A stretch of 64,000 bases of DNA from an uncultured Alphaproteobacteria bacterium (GCA_902826335.1 CADEEL010000009.1:32977-96976); one strand, 5' to 3'. Counted from the stretch's first letter, positions 8,177 through 17,832 are shown. The notes: generated by a model not told the origin, from the letters alone. A program made the numbers and translations.

Positions 8177-10254
8177 CCCAGCGTTTCCGGCGTATTGCGC
8201 TCGAGTTCCTGAAGCCATGGCGCCGCGCCGCCATCGCTTGGCGCGCGCCAGTCTCCGCGCGGCGAGAGCGCGCCCGCGCTCGTCAGCTTCGGCCCGTTCG
8301 GAGCCGCCGAGCGCTTGAATTGGCTCATGCCGAAAAAGCGCGTGAGAAACACAATGAGCCATCCGCGCAATTCTTCGTACGAATAAGCGCGCCGCGCCTT
8401 GTCAGGCGTCGTCTCGGGCCACGATCCCAGGTCCGCGTCGCGCCACGCGGACCACGCGAGAAACAGAGTCTTGCTGGGCGAAAAGCCCCAGCGCGTTATG
8501 TAATGCAGGTTGAAATCCTGCAGACTATAGGGGCCGATCGCGGCCTCCGTCGATTGCGGTGCGCCATCGCGCGCGGGCACCAGCTCGGGCGTGATGTCGC
8601 TGGCGAGGATTGCGCGCAGCGTGTCGCTCGTCGCGGCGTCGAACAAGCCTTCGCGCGCCACCCATCCGATCAGGTGCTGGATCAGCGTCTTCGCCGCGCC
8701 GGCGTTCACATTGTAATGCGACATGTGATCGCCCACGCCATAGGTGCACCAGCCGAGTGCGAGTTCCGAGAGATCGCCCGTGCCGACCACCAGTCCGCCC
8801 TCTTGGTTGGCGAGGCGGAAGAGGTAGTCCGTCCTGAGGCCGGCCTGCACGTTTTCATAAGTAACATCATGTACGGCCTCGCCGCGCGCCGCCGGGTGGC
8901 CGAGGGTGTCGAGCATCAGCTCCGCCAGCGGGACGATGGATGTCTCCCGTGCATCGACGCCGAGCGCGCGCATCAGGCGCCATGCATGCGCGCGGGTTTC
9001 CGCGCTGGTCGCGAAGCCAGGCATGGTGGCGCCGATAACATCCGTACGCGGACGGCCCATCAAATCCATCGCGCGCGCGGCGACGATCAGCGCCTGCGTC
9101 GAATCGAGGCCGCCGGACACCCCTATGACGCATTTCTTGGAGCCGGTCGCCTCAAGGCGCGTAACCAGTCCGGCGACCTGGATATTGTAAGCCTCAAAGC
9201 AATCTTGATCGAGGCGCGCGGGATCGGCCGGCGCGAACGGGAAGCGCGCAATGGTGCGCTGAAGGGGCAAGGCGCGCTTCGGCGGATCGAGCGTGAAGGG
9301 AATGGCGCGCATGGCGCTGATGCGGTCCGCGCCATGCGCGCGCGCATCGCGAAACGTGTTTGTGCGCCGCCGCTCCTGCGCGATCCGCCCCACATCGACG
9401 TCGGCGATGAGAAAGCCGGCTTCGCGCGCGAAACGTTCGCTCTCCGCAAGCTTCTCATCAAGTTCAAACGCCGACAATTGCCCGTCCCACGCCACGTCGG
9501 TGGTGGATTCCCCGTGGCCGGCCGCAGCGTAGATGTAGGCCGAGCAGGTGCGCCGTGCATGCCCCTCGATCAGCACATCGCGCGCTGCGGCCTTGCCGAT
9601 CGTGATGTTTGACGCCGATAAATTTACCAGCACCGTCGCGCCTGCGAGCGCGGCCCAGCTCGATGGGGGAATGGGCGCCCACATGTCTTCGCAAATCTCC
9701 GCATGGAAGGCGAAGTCGCGAACGTCGCGCGCCGTAAACACCAAATTGGCGCCGAAGGGAACATGTTCGCCGCACAAAGTGATTGAATCGGCGCACGCAT
9801 CGCTCGCCGCCGCGAATTGGCGCCGCTCATAATATTCCCGATAGGTCGGCAAATAACTCTTCGCCGCCACGCCCAGCACGCGGCCCCGATGCAGAACCAC
9901 CGCGCAATTATAAAGCGCCCCATGCGCCCTGAGCGGCGCGCCAACAACCAGCGCTGGCGTCAGATCGGCGCTCGCGGCCGCGAGCAGAGCGAGGGCGTGC
10001 TCGACGCCCCCCTGCAACGCATCCTGCTGCAGCAAATCGTCGATCGAATAGCCGCTGAGCGCCAGCTCGGGAAAAACGCACAGCGCCGCCGAAGCGTCAT
10101 GCGCGCGGCGCGCCAACGCCAGGATGCGCGCTGCGTTTGTCGCGGGATCAGCCAAGGCAACCACGGGCGACGCGGCGGCGACGCGCACGAAGCCGTGCGT
10201 GTACAGACACTGGAATTGGTCGGCGAGGGGGGCCTTGGGGGCCGCGCGGGCCAT
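8173..10254 (-). CDS. nadE: Glutamine-dependent NAD+ synthetase
   Basis: It amidates nicotinate adenine dinucleotide to NAD+, taking ammonia from glutamine. The N-terminal nitrilase-type glutaminase (residues 20-300) shows the catalytic set: Glu in CVFPELALSG, Lys in AAKSYLPTYREYYERR and Cys in HAEICEDMW. The C-terminal synthetase (from about 345) has the ATP-pyrophosphatase loop GVSGGLDST. At 693 residues it matches the long bacterial form. Its 3' end overlaps the epimerase stop. A perfect 8-bp dyad lies 15 bases upstream of its start and could be an operator. Confidence 0.95.
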   Translation of the reverse strand: MARAAPKAPLADQFQCLYTHGFVRVAAASPVVALADPATNAARILALARRAHDASAALCVFPELALSGYSIDDLLQQDALQGGVEHALALLAAASADLTPALVVGAPLRAHGALYNCAVVLHRGRVLGVAAKSYLPTYREYYERRQFAAASDACADSITLCGEHVPFGANLVFTARDVRDFAFHAEICEDMWAPIPPSSWAALAGATVLVNLSASNITIGKAAARDVLIEGHARRTCSAYIYAAAGHGESTTDVAWDGQLSAFELDEKLAESERFAREAGFLIADVDVGRIAQERRRTNTFRDARAHGADRISAMRAIPFTLDPPKRALPLQRTIARFPFAPADPARLDQDCFEAYNIQVAGLVTRLEATGSKKCVIGVSGGLDSTQALIVAARAMDLMGRPRTDVIGATMPGFATSAETRAHAWRLMRALGVDARETSIVPLAELMLDTLGHPAARGEAVHDVTYENVQAGLRTDYLFRLANQEGGLVVGTGDLSELALGWCTYGVGDHMSHYNVNAGAAKTLIQHLIGWVAREGLFDAATSDTLRAILASDITPELVPARDGAPQSTEAAIGPYSLQDFNLHYITRWGFSPSKTLFLAWSAWRDADLGSWPETTPDKARRAYSYEELRGWLIVFLTRFFGMSQFKRSAAPNGPKLTSAGALSPRGDWRAPSDGGAAPWLQELERNTPETLG

Positions 10255-10269
10255 GTGGCCGCCTCCGCA

Positions 10270-10290
10270 TTATGCTCAAGATGAGCATAA
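10270..10290. promoter_or_regulatory. Palindromic candidate operator upstream of nadE
   Basis: TTATGCTC (10270-10277) and GAGCATAA (10283-10290) form a perfect 8-bp dyad around AAGAT. It is AT-rich against a GC-rich background, 15 bases before the nadE start codon and 43 bases before hldE ends. No T-run follows on either strand, so a terminator is less likely. The position and shape fit a repressor of NAD biosynthesis such as NrtR or NadQ, which is inference. Confidence 0.5.
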
Positions 10291-10333
10291 CAAGGTAGGG
10301 CGCGCCGCCCTTACAAGCAAGCGCCAGGCATGG

Positions 10334-11812
10334 TTAAGCGCGCTCTTTCGCTTTTCGAACAAGTTCGCTGGTCGATTGGCCCGCGCTCAATCGCGCCCGC
10401 ACGATGCGCCCGCCCGCCGCCTTCACGAGATCGCCGCCTACGACTTCGGACTCTTCATAATCCGCGCCTTTCACCAGCACGTCGGGCTCAAGCGCCGCGA
10501 TCAGCGCGAGCGGCGTGTCCTCCTCGAAGGTGAGCACCAGATCGACGCCGCGGAGCGCCGCCATGATCGCCGCGCGCGCAGGCAGCGATTGCAGCGGACG
10601 GCTCTGCCCTTTTAGTCGGCGTACGGAGGAATCGGAATTGAGCGCGACGATCAGTCGGTCGCATGCCGCCGAGGCCTGCGCGATGAGCGACACATGCCCC
10701 TCATGCAGCAAATCGAAGCAGCCGTTTGTGAAGCCGACCACATGGCCTTCCGCGCGCCAGCGCGCCCTGAGCGCGCGCGCCTCTTCGATCGTCGCTGGAA
10801 GCGCGGGCGCGGTTGATTCGCCGTGCGACGGGCTCGGATGGCCCTGCGCGACGAGTGCGGCGGCGAGTTCGGCGTCGGTGACGACGGCGGTGCCCACCTT
10901 GGCGACTACAGCGCCGGCGGCCGCGTTGGCGATGCGCATCGCTTGTTCGTACGGCAACGCCGCCGCCAGCGCGAGCGCGAGCCCGGCCACAACGGTGTCG
11001 CCCGCGCCCGTCACGTCAAACACCTCGCGCGCCGTTGCAGCAAGGTGAAGCGGCGCCGCGCCTGCCCGATAAAGCGACATGCCTTTTTCAGAGCGCGTCA
11101 GCAGGATCGCCGCGCCGCTGTCTCTGATGGCGATGTCAGCCGCATGCGCGGCCTCCTCATCGGAATCGGTTGGCGCGTCGGCGGCGCGCGCCAATTCCTT
11201 CCGGTTTGGCGTAATGAAACTGGCGCCGCGATAATCGCTGAATTTTGGGCGTTTTGGATCGACGATCGAGGGCTTGCCCGCGCGCGCGCAAGCGGCGAAC
11301 AGCGCCGCCAGCACGTCATCCGTCAACACGCCCTTTCCGTAGTCGGACACAACCACGACATCGCAAGCGCTGACCGCGCGTTCAATGTCGGCGATCACCG
11401 CGTCGGCGAGCGCGCCCGTTGCGGGCGTCGCACTTTCACGATCGACGCGCACGACCTGTTGCGCGCCGCCCAGATAGCGCGTCTTGGTGACGGTCGCCCG
11501 TTCGCCGGCCACCTGTAGGCGCCCTGTGATCGCCCCGCCATGGGCGTCGATCAGGGCTTGAACGGCCGCGCCGCCCGCGTCCGCGCCGACTAGTCCGATG
11601 AGTTCCGCCGCGCCGCCCATGGCGGCGATGTTCGCGGCCACATTGCCTGCCCCGCCAAGCGCGCGCCGTTCATGATCAATCAAAAGCACCGGCACTGGCG
11701 CTTCGTCGGAAATACGGCTTGCGCGGCACACGACATGGTTATCGAGCATCACGTCGCCGACGACGGCGATGCGTGCGCCGCGAAATTTCTGGAGCAGGGT
11801 GGGAAGGGCCAT
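10334..11812 (-). CDS. hldE: Bifunctional heptose 7-phosphate kinase / heptose 1-phosphate adenylyltransferase
   Basis: It carries out two steps in making ADP-heptose for the lipopolysaccharide inner core. Residues 1-320 form a PfkB/ribokinase domain with DVTGAGDTVVAGLA holding the catalytic Asp. Residues 355-490 form a nucleotidyltransferase with GFTNGCFDLLHEGHVSLI (HxGH motif). Length (492) and domain order match HldE/RfaE. It is upstream of a small membrane-protein gene on the same strand. Confidence 0.95.
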   Translation of the reverse strand: MALPTLLQKFRGARIAVVGDVMLDNHVVCRASRISDEAPVPVLLIDHERRALGGAGNVAANIAAMGGAAELIGLVGADAGGAAVQALIDAHGGAITGRLQVAGERATVTKTRYLGGAQQVVRVDRESATPATGALADAVIADIERAVSACDVVVVSDYGKGVLTDDVLAALFAACARAGKPSIVDPKRPKFSDYRGASFITPNRKELARAADAPTDSDEEAAHAADIAIRDSGAAILLTRSEKGMSLYRAGAAPLHLAATAREVFDVTGAGDTVVAGLALALAAALPYEQAMRIANAAAGAVVAKVGTAVVTDAELAAALVAQGHPSPSHGESTAPALPATIEEARALRARWRAEGHVVGFTNGCFDLLHEGHVSLIAQASAACDRLIVALNSDSSVRRLKGQSRPLQSLPARAAIMAALRGVDLVLTFEEDTPLALIAALEPDVLVKGADYEESEVVGGDLVKAAGGRIVRARLSAGQSTSELVRKAKERA

Positions 11813-11843
11813 ATCTTCTGTTTAGCGCTGACGGCCGGTCGTG

Positions 11844-12116
11844 TCAGTCCGCCTCGTCCGGCGCGCGATCCGCGCCATGGGCGCGCGCGTCATAGCCGCG
11901 CCGCGCCGAATGGAAGCTGAGCATCATCAGCCCCGCGCCAAGCCCGATCGAGAACAGCGTGCACAGGGCCAGCGCGATCCACGCATGCATGGACATGACC
12001 GCGCCGAAGGCGTTGAAGGCCTGAGCCGCGCCGATCGCCGCGAACGCAAGGACCGCGCCCAGACTTAAGACGAGCAGGGCCGCCTTCACGCGTGCACGCA
12101 AGCGCGGCGTCGCCAT
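11844..12116 (-). CDS. Small two-helix membrane protein, unknown function
   Basis: A 90-residue protein with a basic N-terminus (MATPRLRARVKAALL), two hydrophobic segments at about residues 11-32 and 41-67, and a charged tail ending DRAPDEAD. By the positive-inside rule both ends face the cytoplasm. I do not recognise the family. It sits 13 bases downstream of ydbL and 31 bases upstream of hldE, all on one strand, so it may belong to either transcript. GC-rich codon use matches its neighbours. Confidence 0.7.
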   Translation of the reverse strand: MATPRLRARVKAALLVLSLGAVLAFAAIGAAQAFNAFGAVMSMHAWIALALCTLFSIGLGAGLMMLSFHSARRGYDARAHGADRAPDEAD

Positions 12117-12129
12117 GGCGACGCGGCGC

Positions 12130-12540
12130 TCACCGGGGGCAGAAACTCGGGATCAGAACCGGCGCGCTCGCCGTGCGCTGGCGCCATTGATTGTTTTCAT
12201 CGCGATAATGCTCGCCGACATTGATGCGCTGGGTGAAAATCTGGCACGAAACCGCCGCCGCCATTTCATTGACGGTGACGCCGCGCGCCTGCGCCCGCTC
12301 GGTATAGGCGGCGCGGCGGCGGATATTGAGCTGATCGACCCGCGCGCGGACATCGGCGCTGGCGCTGGCGCCCGGAACGACGCCGACAAACCCATCCGCC
12401 TGCTCACCGACAATCCCGGCCGCCTTGGCCTGATCGATGGCTGGATCCGCCTGAGCGCTTGCCGGGGCGGCCAGAAGCAAAGCGCCCAGTAGGACGCCCG
12501 CGAGCGCTGGGAGGCGGAGCGTGAAGGATGTTCGAGCCAT
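12130..12540 (-). CDS. ydbL: YdbL family (DUF1318) periplasmic protein
   Basis: A 136-residue secreted protein. ATG at 12540 opens a signal peptide ending in LLLAAPASAQA. The mature part matches the YdbL pattern: AIDQAKAAGIVGEQADGFVG, then RVDQLNIRRRAAYTERAQ, then a GEHYRDENNQWRQR segment. E. coli ydbL is encoded with ydbH and ynbE, and the same order is present here. Its exact role is not established; it is thought to assist the YdbH-YnbE envelope lipid-transport module. It is 71 bases downstream of the ynbE gene. Confidence 0.85.
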   Translation of the reverse strand: MARTSFTLRLPALAGVLLGALLLAAPASAQADPAIDQAKAAGIVGEQADGFVGVVPGASASADVRARVDQLNIRRRAAYTERAQARGVTVNEMAAAVSCQIFTQRINVGEHYRDENNQWRQRTASAPVLIPSFCPR

Positions 12541-12611
12541 TGTCCTGTTCCTATGCCCGTTAGACTTGCGCAGTGTGCGCTCGGGCGCTGAACCGCCCAT
12601 GAGCGCGCTGT

Positions 12612-12824
12612 TCAGAATAGGTCCGGGTTGTTTTGCAGCAGATCGCGTGCATCGCCCTCGAGCCGCACCACGACTTCCTGTCTTATGGTGACATTGAGGT
12701 TGATCTCGATGGGCCGGTCGGGCGTGGCGTTGACCTGCACGCACGCCGCGCTGATGAGCCCCATCGCCGCGCAGGCGAGAAGAGGCGCTACTCTGTGTAC
12801 TCGCCGCATGCCGCGCTCCGCCAT
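12612..12824 (-). CDS. ynbE: YnbE-like lipoprotein
   Basis: A 70-residue lipoprotein with lipobox SAAC. On the minus strand AAGGAGG directly abuts an ATG at 12830 but is 6 bases from a second ATG at 12824, so 12824 is the likely start. The mature part (PDRPIEINLNVTIRQEVVVR) is the conserved YnbE strand region. In E. coli, YnbE is an outer-membrane lipoprotein that extends the beta-groove of YdbH to bridge the periplasm. It starts 11 bases after the ydbH stop. Confidence 0.85.
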   Translation of the reverse strand: MAERGMRRVHRVAPLLACAAMGLISAACVQVNATPDRPIEINLNVTIRQEVVVRLEGDARDLLQNNPDLF

Positions 12825-12835
12825 ATCCATCCTCC

Positions 12836-15800
12836 TTATCTGGGCGCCGTGGGGGGCGGGTCAATGGGAGATTCCGGCGCCGGCTGCGCGCGTTCGATGA
12901 GGCTCGTCGCGTCGCCCAGGCTGGCGGCAGTCTCCGCCAGGCGCCGGAACGGGGCAGTGACCCGCACATTGAACCGGAAGGGGATATCGCCCCCGCCCAG
13001 CGTCGGCACATTGCCGGGCGTGACGTCGCTCAGATTCAGTGCGGCGTCGTTGCGGCCGCTGAAATTGATGGTCGTGATCACGTCCCCGCCCAGGTCGCCG
13101 TTAAGCACCAGCGCCAGATCGTCATAGGTGAAGGCGCGCAATGCGCCGAATGCGAGCGCCGCCACGCCTTCGGCGCTGTCGCCGGCGCGTCCTGTGTATT
13201 CGATACGGCCCCCGCCGTTCACGGTGCGCAGCGCGCCATTTTCGATCAACGCCGTGGTCGCCGTCAGCAGCAGGGGAAAATCCCCTTCGACATGGCCGGT
13301 CGCGCTGAGATCCGGTACGTTGAGCGTCTGAAGAAGCTGCGCCACGTCGATGTCGCGCAAGGCGAGGTGAAGCCGCGTTTGATCTGCGCCAAGCGTCAGC
13401 GTCGTCGCAGCGACCGCAATGTGCCCGCCCGCGAAAGGCCAGCGCGCATCCTCAAGCGAAACGCGCCCATCGCCCAGCAATTGAAACCGCACCACGCCAT
13501 TGCTCACGGCGATGCCGGGATTCAGCCGGGCGATGGTGAGCGTCTGCCCGGGCGGGGTGTGAATGGTGAAAAGATCGTCGAACACCACATCGCCGGACAC
13601 GCCCTCGATGACAGGCAGCGTCGCGGAAGCCAGGGATACGTTGTTCAGCGTTGCACGGCCGCGCGCCGTAAGCGTCGTCGGCGTCCACTCTATGTGCGCC
13701 TGACCAATTGCCGGCCCCCGCACATTTTCCGCCGCGCCGCGCGCCAATTCGGAGAGCATATAGGGCTGCAGGCGCGCATCGAAGGTGAGGTCGCGCGTCG
13801 TCACATCGGCCTCGCCCACGCCGCGCGCGATGTCATGGCGCGCGTCAAATCCACCGATCACCCGCCCATTGGCGCCGAGCGCGATGGTCCCGGCGCCGCG
13901 GACTTGTCCGTCCGCAATGTCGGCGCTGACTCTGTTGACGATAAGCGGTTGAAACGCCGGCCGGCGGTCCCTCGGCGCGTCGGCTGGCGGGCGGTCTGTC
14001 ACGCGCGCGCGTCCGTTGAGAATGTGCACCACAGCGTCGTTTCCGCGCGGTTCGGCGCGCCAGTCGGCGGCGATCTCGGTCACGTGCGCGGGAAGCGCGT
14101 CATCGCGCAGCACGCCTGCCTCGAAGCGTCCTTCGGTGGACCAGCTTCCCGCCGTAGTGAGCGTACGCGCCGTCACCCGCGCGCCGCGCAGGTCGAGCGT
14201 GCGGCCCGGCGCCAAACGAACCTCGAGCGCTGGCCGGTCCGCGATGACATCGAGGATCAATTGGCTGGCCGGCCCAGAAAAACGCCCAAGCACGCCATCG
14301 CTTGTCATGCTGGTGCGTTGCGCCGGCGCGCCCGCAGCGTGGCCGGCAAGCGAAAGCCGCGCGATCCGAAACCCGCCCGATGCGATCCCACGCGCGTCGG
14401 TTGCGAAGAAGCCATCCGGTTCGGGACAAATACTGAAGCCGCCATTGGCGAACGTGAACCCGGGAATTGTCAGCTGCGCGAAGCGCGCGGGCGTGCAGCG
14501 CCGCTCGGGCGTTGCGATGCGCACGCCATCGCCCCATTGGATGGAGAGGTCGAGCGGCGCGGCAAGCTCGCCCACCGCGCCGCCGGCGAGCGGGCCGCTG
14601 ATACGTGCATCGCCCGAAAGGCGCAGGTCGCCGCGTGCGCCATCCAAGGTAAGCGTCGTTGTCAAGGCGGGCGCCGCGAGGCGCGCATCGTCGGTGACCC
14701 AATCGGCGATGCTGAGACGCCCGCGTGCAATGACCGGCCTCGTCCCTTCGCCGCTGATCGCATCAAAGCGCCAGGTGGCGTCCGGAAACCCGCCGCCGGA
14801 GAGGGCGATCTGCGCACTGCCGCGCCACGCGCCCGAACTGAACGCCAACACTGGGGCGCCAGAACGTGAGGGTGCGACACGCAACCGGGCGCCGTTGCCG
14901 GCGCGCACCAAGAAGGCGCGCGGCGCCGCCGCGCCCAAACCCGCGCGCCCGAACGTGAGCGCAATTGGGATGTCGAGGGACACATCCGAGAGGGCGGCGA
15001 GCGCGGCCGCGCGGCTGGATTGAAAGAGCGGTCCAAGCGGCGTGCCGCCGAGCGACGGCCAGGCGCGCGTCAGAGCCGTGCGTCCGGCCTCGGTTTGCGC
15101 GGCGTGCGCGACAACCAGGGCGCCGTCCAAATCGAGCCCAATACCATTGTCGGCGCGAAGACGAATGTCGCCGGCCGCATTGATTTCCGGTGCGCGCAGA
15201 CCACTCACGTCGCTGTCCGACGCGGTGACACGCCACGCGCCTTGTCCGGCGCCGGCGCGGCCGGCCAGAGTCGCCTGGGCTGATGGCGCGGTGAAACGCG
15301 CGCCGCTGATGGCGAGCGCGCCAGCGCGGACGCGCGCCGCGCCGCGCCAATCTGCGAACGCCAAGCCCATCGGTCCAAGCGCGCCGGCGATGCGCGCGTC
15401 CCCGGCGACGGCGGAGGCTGTAATGCTTGCGTTTTCAAGCGCTCCGACGCGCCAGGTCACAACGCCGTCCGCCCGCTCAAGATCGTTCGGCGCCCGCAGC
15501 GCGGCCTGGACCAAGAGGTTCTCGATCGTGTCGGCGCCCAAGGCGATCCGCGTTGCGTTTATGTCGAGCGCCGCGTTGGTCCCTTGCGGCGTGGAGCGTG
15601 CGGTGAAAACGGCGGATGCGCCGACGAGGCGCCCGCGCGCGCCGCCTTGTGTAGTGGAGGCAAGCCGCGCGACGGCGGTGAAGTCTTGCCTCAGCCGCCC
15701 TTGCGCCTCGAACGAAAGCGGCAAGGCGCCGAACGGCGTGTCGAGCAGGCCTTCGCCGCCAACGATGTCGATGCGCCAATCGGGCAGGGGCCGGCGGGGT

Positions 15801-16192
15801 CGGGGCGGACCCGAGAGGAGGCGGTCCAGCGCGCCAAAGGAGAGGCCAGTCTCGGAAGCCGTGAACCGCAAGCGCGGGCCAATGAGTGCGATCGACGATA
15901 CCCCGCCCAGATCGAAAGTAAGGTTGACGCGCTCGATCATCGCGGCCGGCGCGTCCTCGTCGCCGAGCCGGACCGCCGAAAGGCTCGCGCCCGCGAGGCC
16001 GAGCCGATCGATCGTGAAATCACTGTCGACGCCGCGTTGCGCCAGATAGCCAGTGAGGGCGCCATGCGCGAGCGGGGCGCGAAACGCCCAGCCGGCGCTC
16101 AGCGCGGCGCCCACGGCCACGGCGACGCCCAAGCCGAAGACGGCGCCTCCGGGGCGGCGCGCGCCGGGCGGCGCTGGCTCAACTTGGTCCAT
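12836..16192 (-). CDS. ydbH: YdbH family AsmA-like intermembrane lipid transport protein
   Basis: A large (1118-residue) inner-membrane-anchored periplasmic protein. One N-terminal membrane helix (VFGLGVAVAVGAALSAGWAF) is followed by a long beta-rich region. The C-terminal 250 residues, with alternating strands and RFQLLGDGRVSLEDARWPF-type repeats, correspond to the YdbH dicarboxylate-transport-like domain. In E. coli, YdbH, YhdP and TamB have overlapping roles in moving phospholipid to the outer membrane. ATG 16192 was chosen because the longer frame adds a charged non-conserved leader before the helix. It is the first gene of ydbH-ynbE-ydbL. Confidence 0.85.
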   Translation of the reverse strand: MDQVEPAPPGARRPGGAVFGLGVAVAVGAALSAGWAFRAPLAHGALTGYLAQRGVDSDFTIDRLGLAGASLSAVRLGDEDAPAAMIERVNLTFDLGGVSSIALIGPRLRFTASETGLSFGALDRLLSGPPRPRRPLPDWRIDIVGGEGLLDTPFGALPLSFEAQGRLRQDFTAVARLASTTQGGARGRLVGASAVFTARSTPQGTNAALDINATRIALGADTIENLLVQAALRAPNDLERADGVVTWRVGALENASITASAVAGDARIAGALGPMGLAFADWRGAARVRAGALAISGARFTAPSAQATLAGRAGAGQGAWRVTASDSDVSGLRAPEINAAGDIRLRADNGIGLDLDGALVVAHAAQTEAGRTALTRAWPSLGGTPLGPLFQSSRAAALAALSDVSLDIPIALTFGRAGLGAAAPRAFLVRAGNGARLRVAPSRSGAPVLAFSSGAWRGSAQIALSGGGFPDATWRFDAISGEGTRPVIARGRLSIADWVTDDARLAAPALTTTLTLDGARGDLRLSGDARISGPLAGGAVGELAAPLDLSIQWGDGVRIATPERRCTPARFAQLTIPGFTFANGGFSICPEPDGFFATDARGIASGGFRIARLSLAGHAAGAPAQRTSMTSDGVLGRFSGPASQLILDVIADRPALEVRLAPGRTLDLRGARVTARTLTTAGSWSTEGRFEAGVLRDDALPAHVTEIAADWRAEPRGNDAVVHILNGRARVTDRPPADAPRDRRPAFQPLIVNRVSADIADGQVRGAGTIALGANGRVIGGFDARHDIARGVGEADVTTRDLTFDARLQPYMLSELARGAAENVRGPAIGQAHIEWTPTTLTARGRATLNNVSLASATLPVIEGVSGDVVFDDLFTIHTPPGQTLTIARLNPGIAVSNGVVRFQLLGDGRVSLEDARWPFAGGHIAVAATTLTLGADQTRLHLALRDIDVAQLLQTLNVPDLSATGHVEGDFPLLLTATTALIENGALRTVNGGGRIEYTGRAGDSAEGVAALAFGALRAFTYDDLALVLNGDLGGDVITTINFSGRNDAALNLSDVTPGNVPTLGGGDIPFRFNVRVTAPFRRLAETAASLGDATSLIERAQPAPESPIDPPPTAPR

Positions 16193-16377
16193 CGGCCGGT
16201 TGCCTCTACGGAACTTCGGGGCGCCCGCCCCCTCAACTCGCTCGCCTGGCGTGGCTCTTGCTGGTATTTTCAATTAAATGGCCCTGCCGTGCCAGGGTGG
16301 GGATACACCATATGGCTGCCAGATCCCTAAATCGGTCACGTTGCACTGATAGGGCCGCGTTGGAGAAGCGGGACACG

Positions 16378-17823
16378 ATGGACGAATTTGGCGTCCCCCA
16401 GTCGCCAGCGCATGCCGTGCCGGCCGGTGCGCTGCCCTCGGCCTATGGCACCGCGGCGGTTTCGCCGCCGCGCACGCCGCCACGGCTCATGCTGGCGCTC
16501 GGCGGCGGCGCGCTGGCCGCCGCCCTGGCGGTCGGCCTCTATTGGGCCGTGCAGGCGGGATTGTTTGGCGGCGGTTTGTCGCCAGAGGCGGCGGCGCGTG
16601 CGGCCGCCGCCCAAGCGGCGGAGGAACGCCGCCTCCAGCACGAGGCGTTTACGGATATTTACCTGGGGCAGCACACCTCGGAGGTGACGATCGGCGCAGG
16701 TGAATCGCTTGCGCGCGTGCTCACCCGCGCTGGCGCAACGGCGCGCGACGCCCAGGCCGCCGCCGCCTCGATTTCGGAAGTGTTCGATCCACGCCGCATT
16801 CGTCCCGGCGTGCCGGTGAATGTCGTGTTCTTGCAGGACTCGGCGGCGCCGCCCCGGCTCTCCGGCCTCGCCTTCCGCTCCGCGCCGGGCATGACAGTCA
16901 CCGTCAATCGCTTGAACGCCGGCCGCTTCAACGCCCGCCAGGTCGCGATGCCGCTGACCTATGAGCGCACGCGCATCCTCGCGCGGGTGGAATCCAGCCT
17001 TCATGACGCGGCTGTGGCGCGCGGCGCCACAACGGGCGTCATCGCGCAGATGGCGGACGTGTTCGCCTTCGACGTTGATTTTCAACGCGACGTTCGCCCC
17101 GGCGATCCGTTCGAACTTGTGTTCGATCGTTATTATGACGACGAAGGCGTAACCGTCCGCACCGGCGAACTCTCTTACGTGGCGCTGACGACGCGCGGGC
17201 GTTTGCGGGAGTATTATCGCTTCCAGGCGGAAGGGGATCGCACGCCCCAATGGTATGATCCCGCCGGGCGCAGCGCGCGTAAGTTTCTTATGATGACGCC
17301 GGTGAACGGCGCACGGCTCTCCTCGGGCTTCGGCCTGCGCCGCCATCCGATCCAGGGCTTTACGCGCATGCATCGCGGCACGGATTTCGCCGCGCGCACC
17401 GGAACGCCGATCATGGCGGCCGGCGATGGCGTCATTCAGCGCGCGGGGCGCTTCGGCGGCTATGGCAATTACATCCGCATTCGCCATTCCACGCGCTACG
17501 ACACCGCCTATGGCCATATGTCGAGCTTTGCGCGCGGCATGCGGCCCGGCGTACGTGTGCGCCAAGGCCAGATCATCGGTTATGTCGGCTCGACCGGCGC
17601 CTCCACCGGCCCGCACCTTCATTATGAAGTGTTTCAAGGTGGCGTGCAGATCAATCCGATGACGATGCGGGTCGAGACCGGCCGCAACCTTGCTGGCGAT
17701 GATCTTGCGCGATTCCAGGGCGAGCGCGCGCGCATCGATCTTCTGCGTGTCCGGCGCGATGAGCAGGCGATGGCGCAAGAAACCGCCGCGCCGAGCCCGC
17801 CCGCGCGAGGCGGCCTGCGTTAA
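16378..17823 (+). CDS. M23 family metallopeptidase, membrane-anchored
   Basis: A probable cell-wall endopeptidase or a non-enzymatic amidase activator. GGAGAAG at 16361-16367 supports ATG 16378. A cytoplasmic tail of about 35 residues precedes one membrane helix (LMLALGGGALAAALAVGLYW). The periplasmic part has an OapA/LysM-like region around residues 100-170. The M23 domain (residues 315-415) carries HRGTDFAARTGTPI, HMSSFARG and GPHLHYEVFQGG, so all zinc ligands (H, D, HxH) are present and activity is likely. At 481 residues it resembles other anchored M23 proteins of alphaproteobacteria. It converges on ctrA, 9 bases apart. Confidence 0.9.
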   Translation: MDEFGVPQSPAHAVPAGALPSAYGTAAVSPPRTPPRLMLALGGGALAAALAVGLYWAVQAGLFGGGLSPEAAARAAAAQAAEERRLQHEAFTDIYLGQHTSEVTIGAGESLARVLTRAGATARDAQAAAASISEVFDPRRIRPGVPVNVVFLQDSAAPPRLSGLAFRSAPGMTVTVNRLNAGRFNARQVAMPLTYERTRILARVESSLHDAAVARGATTGVIAQMADVFAFDVDFQRDVRPGDPFELVFDRYYDDEGVTVRTGELSYVALTTRGRLREYYRFQAEGDRTPQWYDPAGRSARKFLMMTPVNGARLSSGFGLRRHPIQGFTRMHRGTDFAARTGTPIMAAGDGVIQRAGRFGGYGNYIRIRHSTRYDTAYGHMSSFARGMRPGVRVRQGQIIGYVGSTGASTGPHLHYEVFQGGVQINPMTMRVETGRNLAGDDLARFQGERARIDLLRVRRDEQAMAQETAAPSPPARGGLR

Positions 17824-17832
17824 CGTCCGGCC

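Noticed and set aside
13292..14869. A 525-codon plus-strand frame opposite ydbH
   Set aside because: It is extremely Arg-rich, lacks domains and lies within the ydbH-ynbE-ydbL operon on the other strand.
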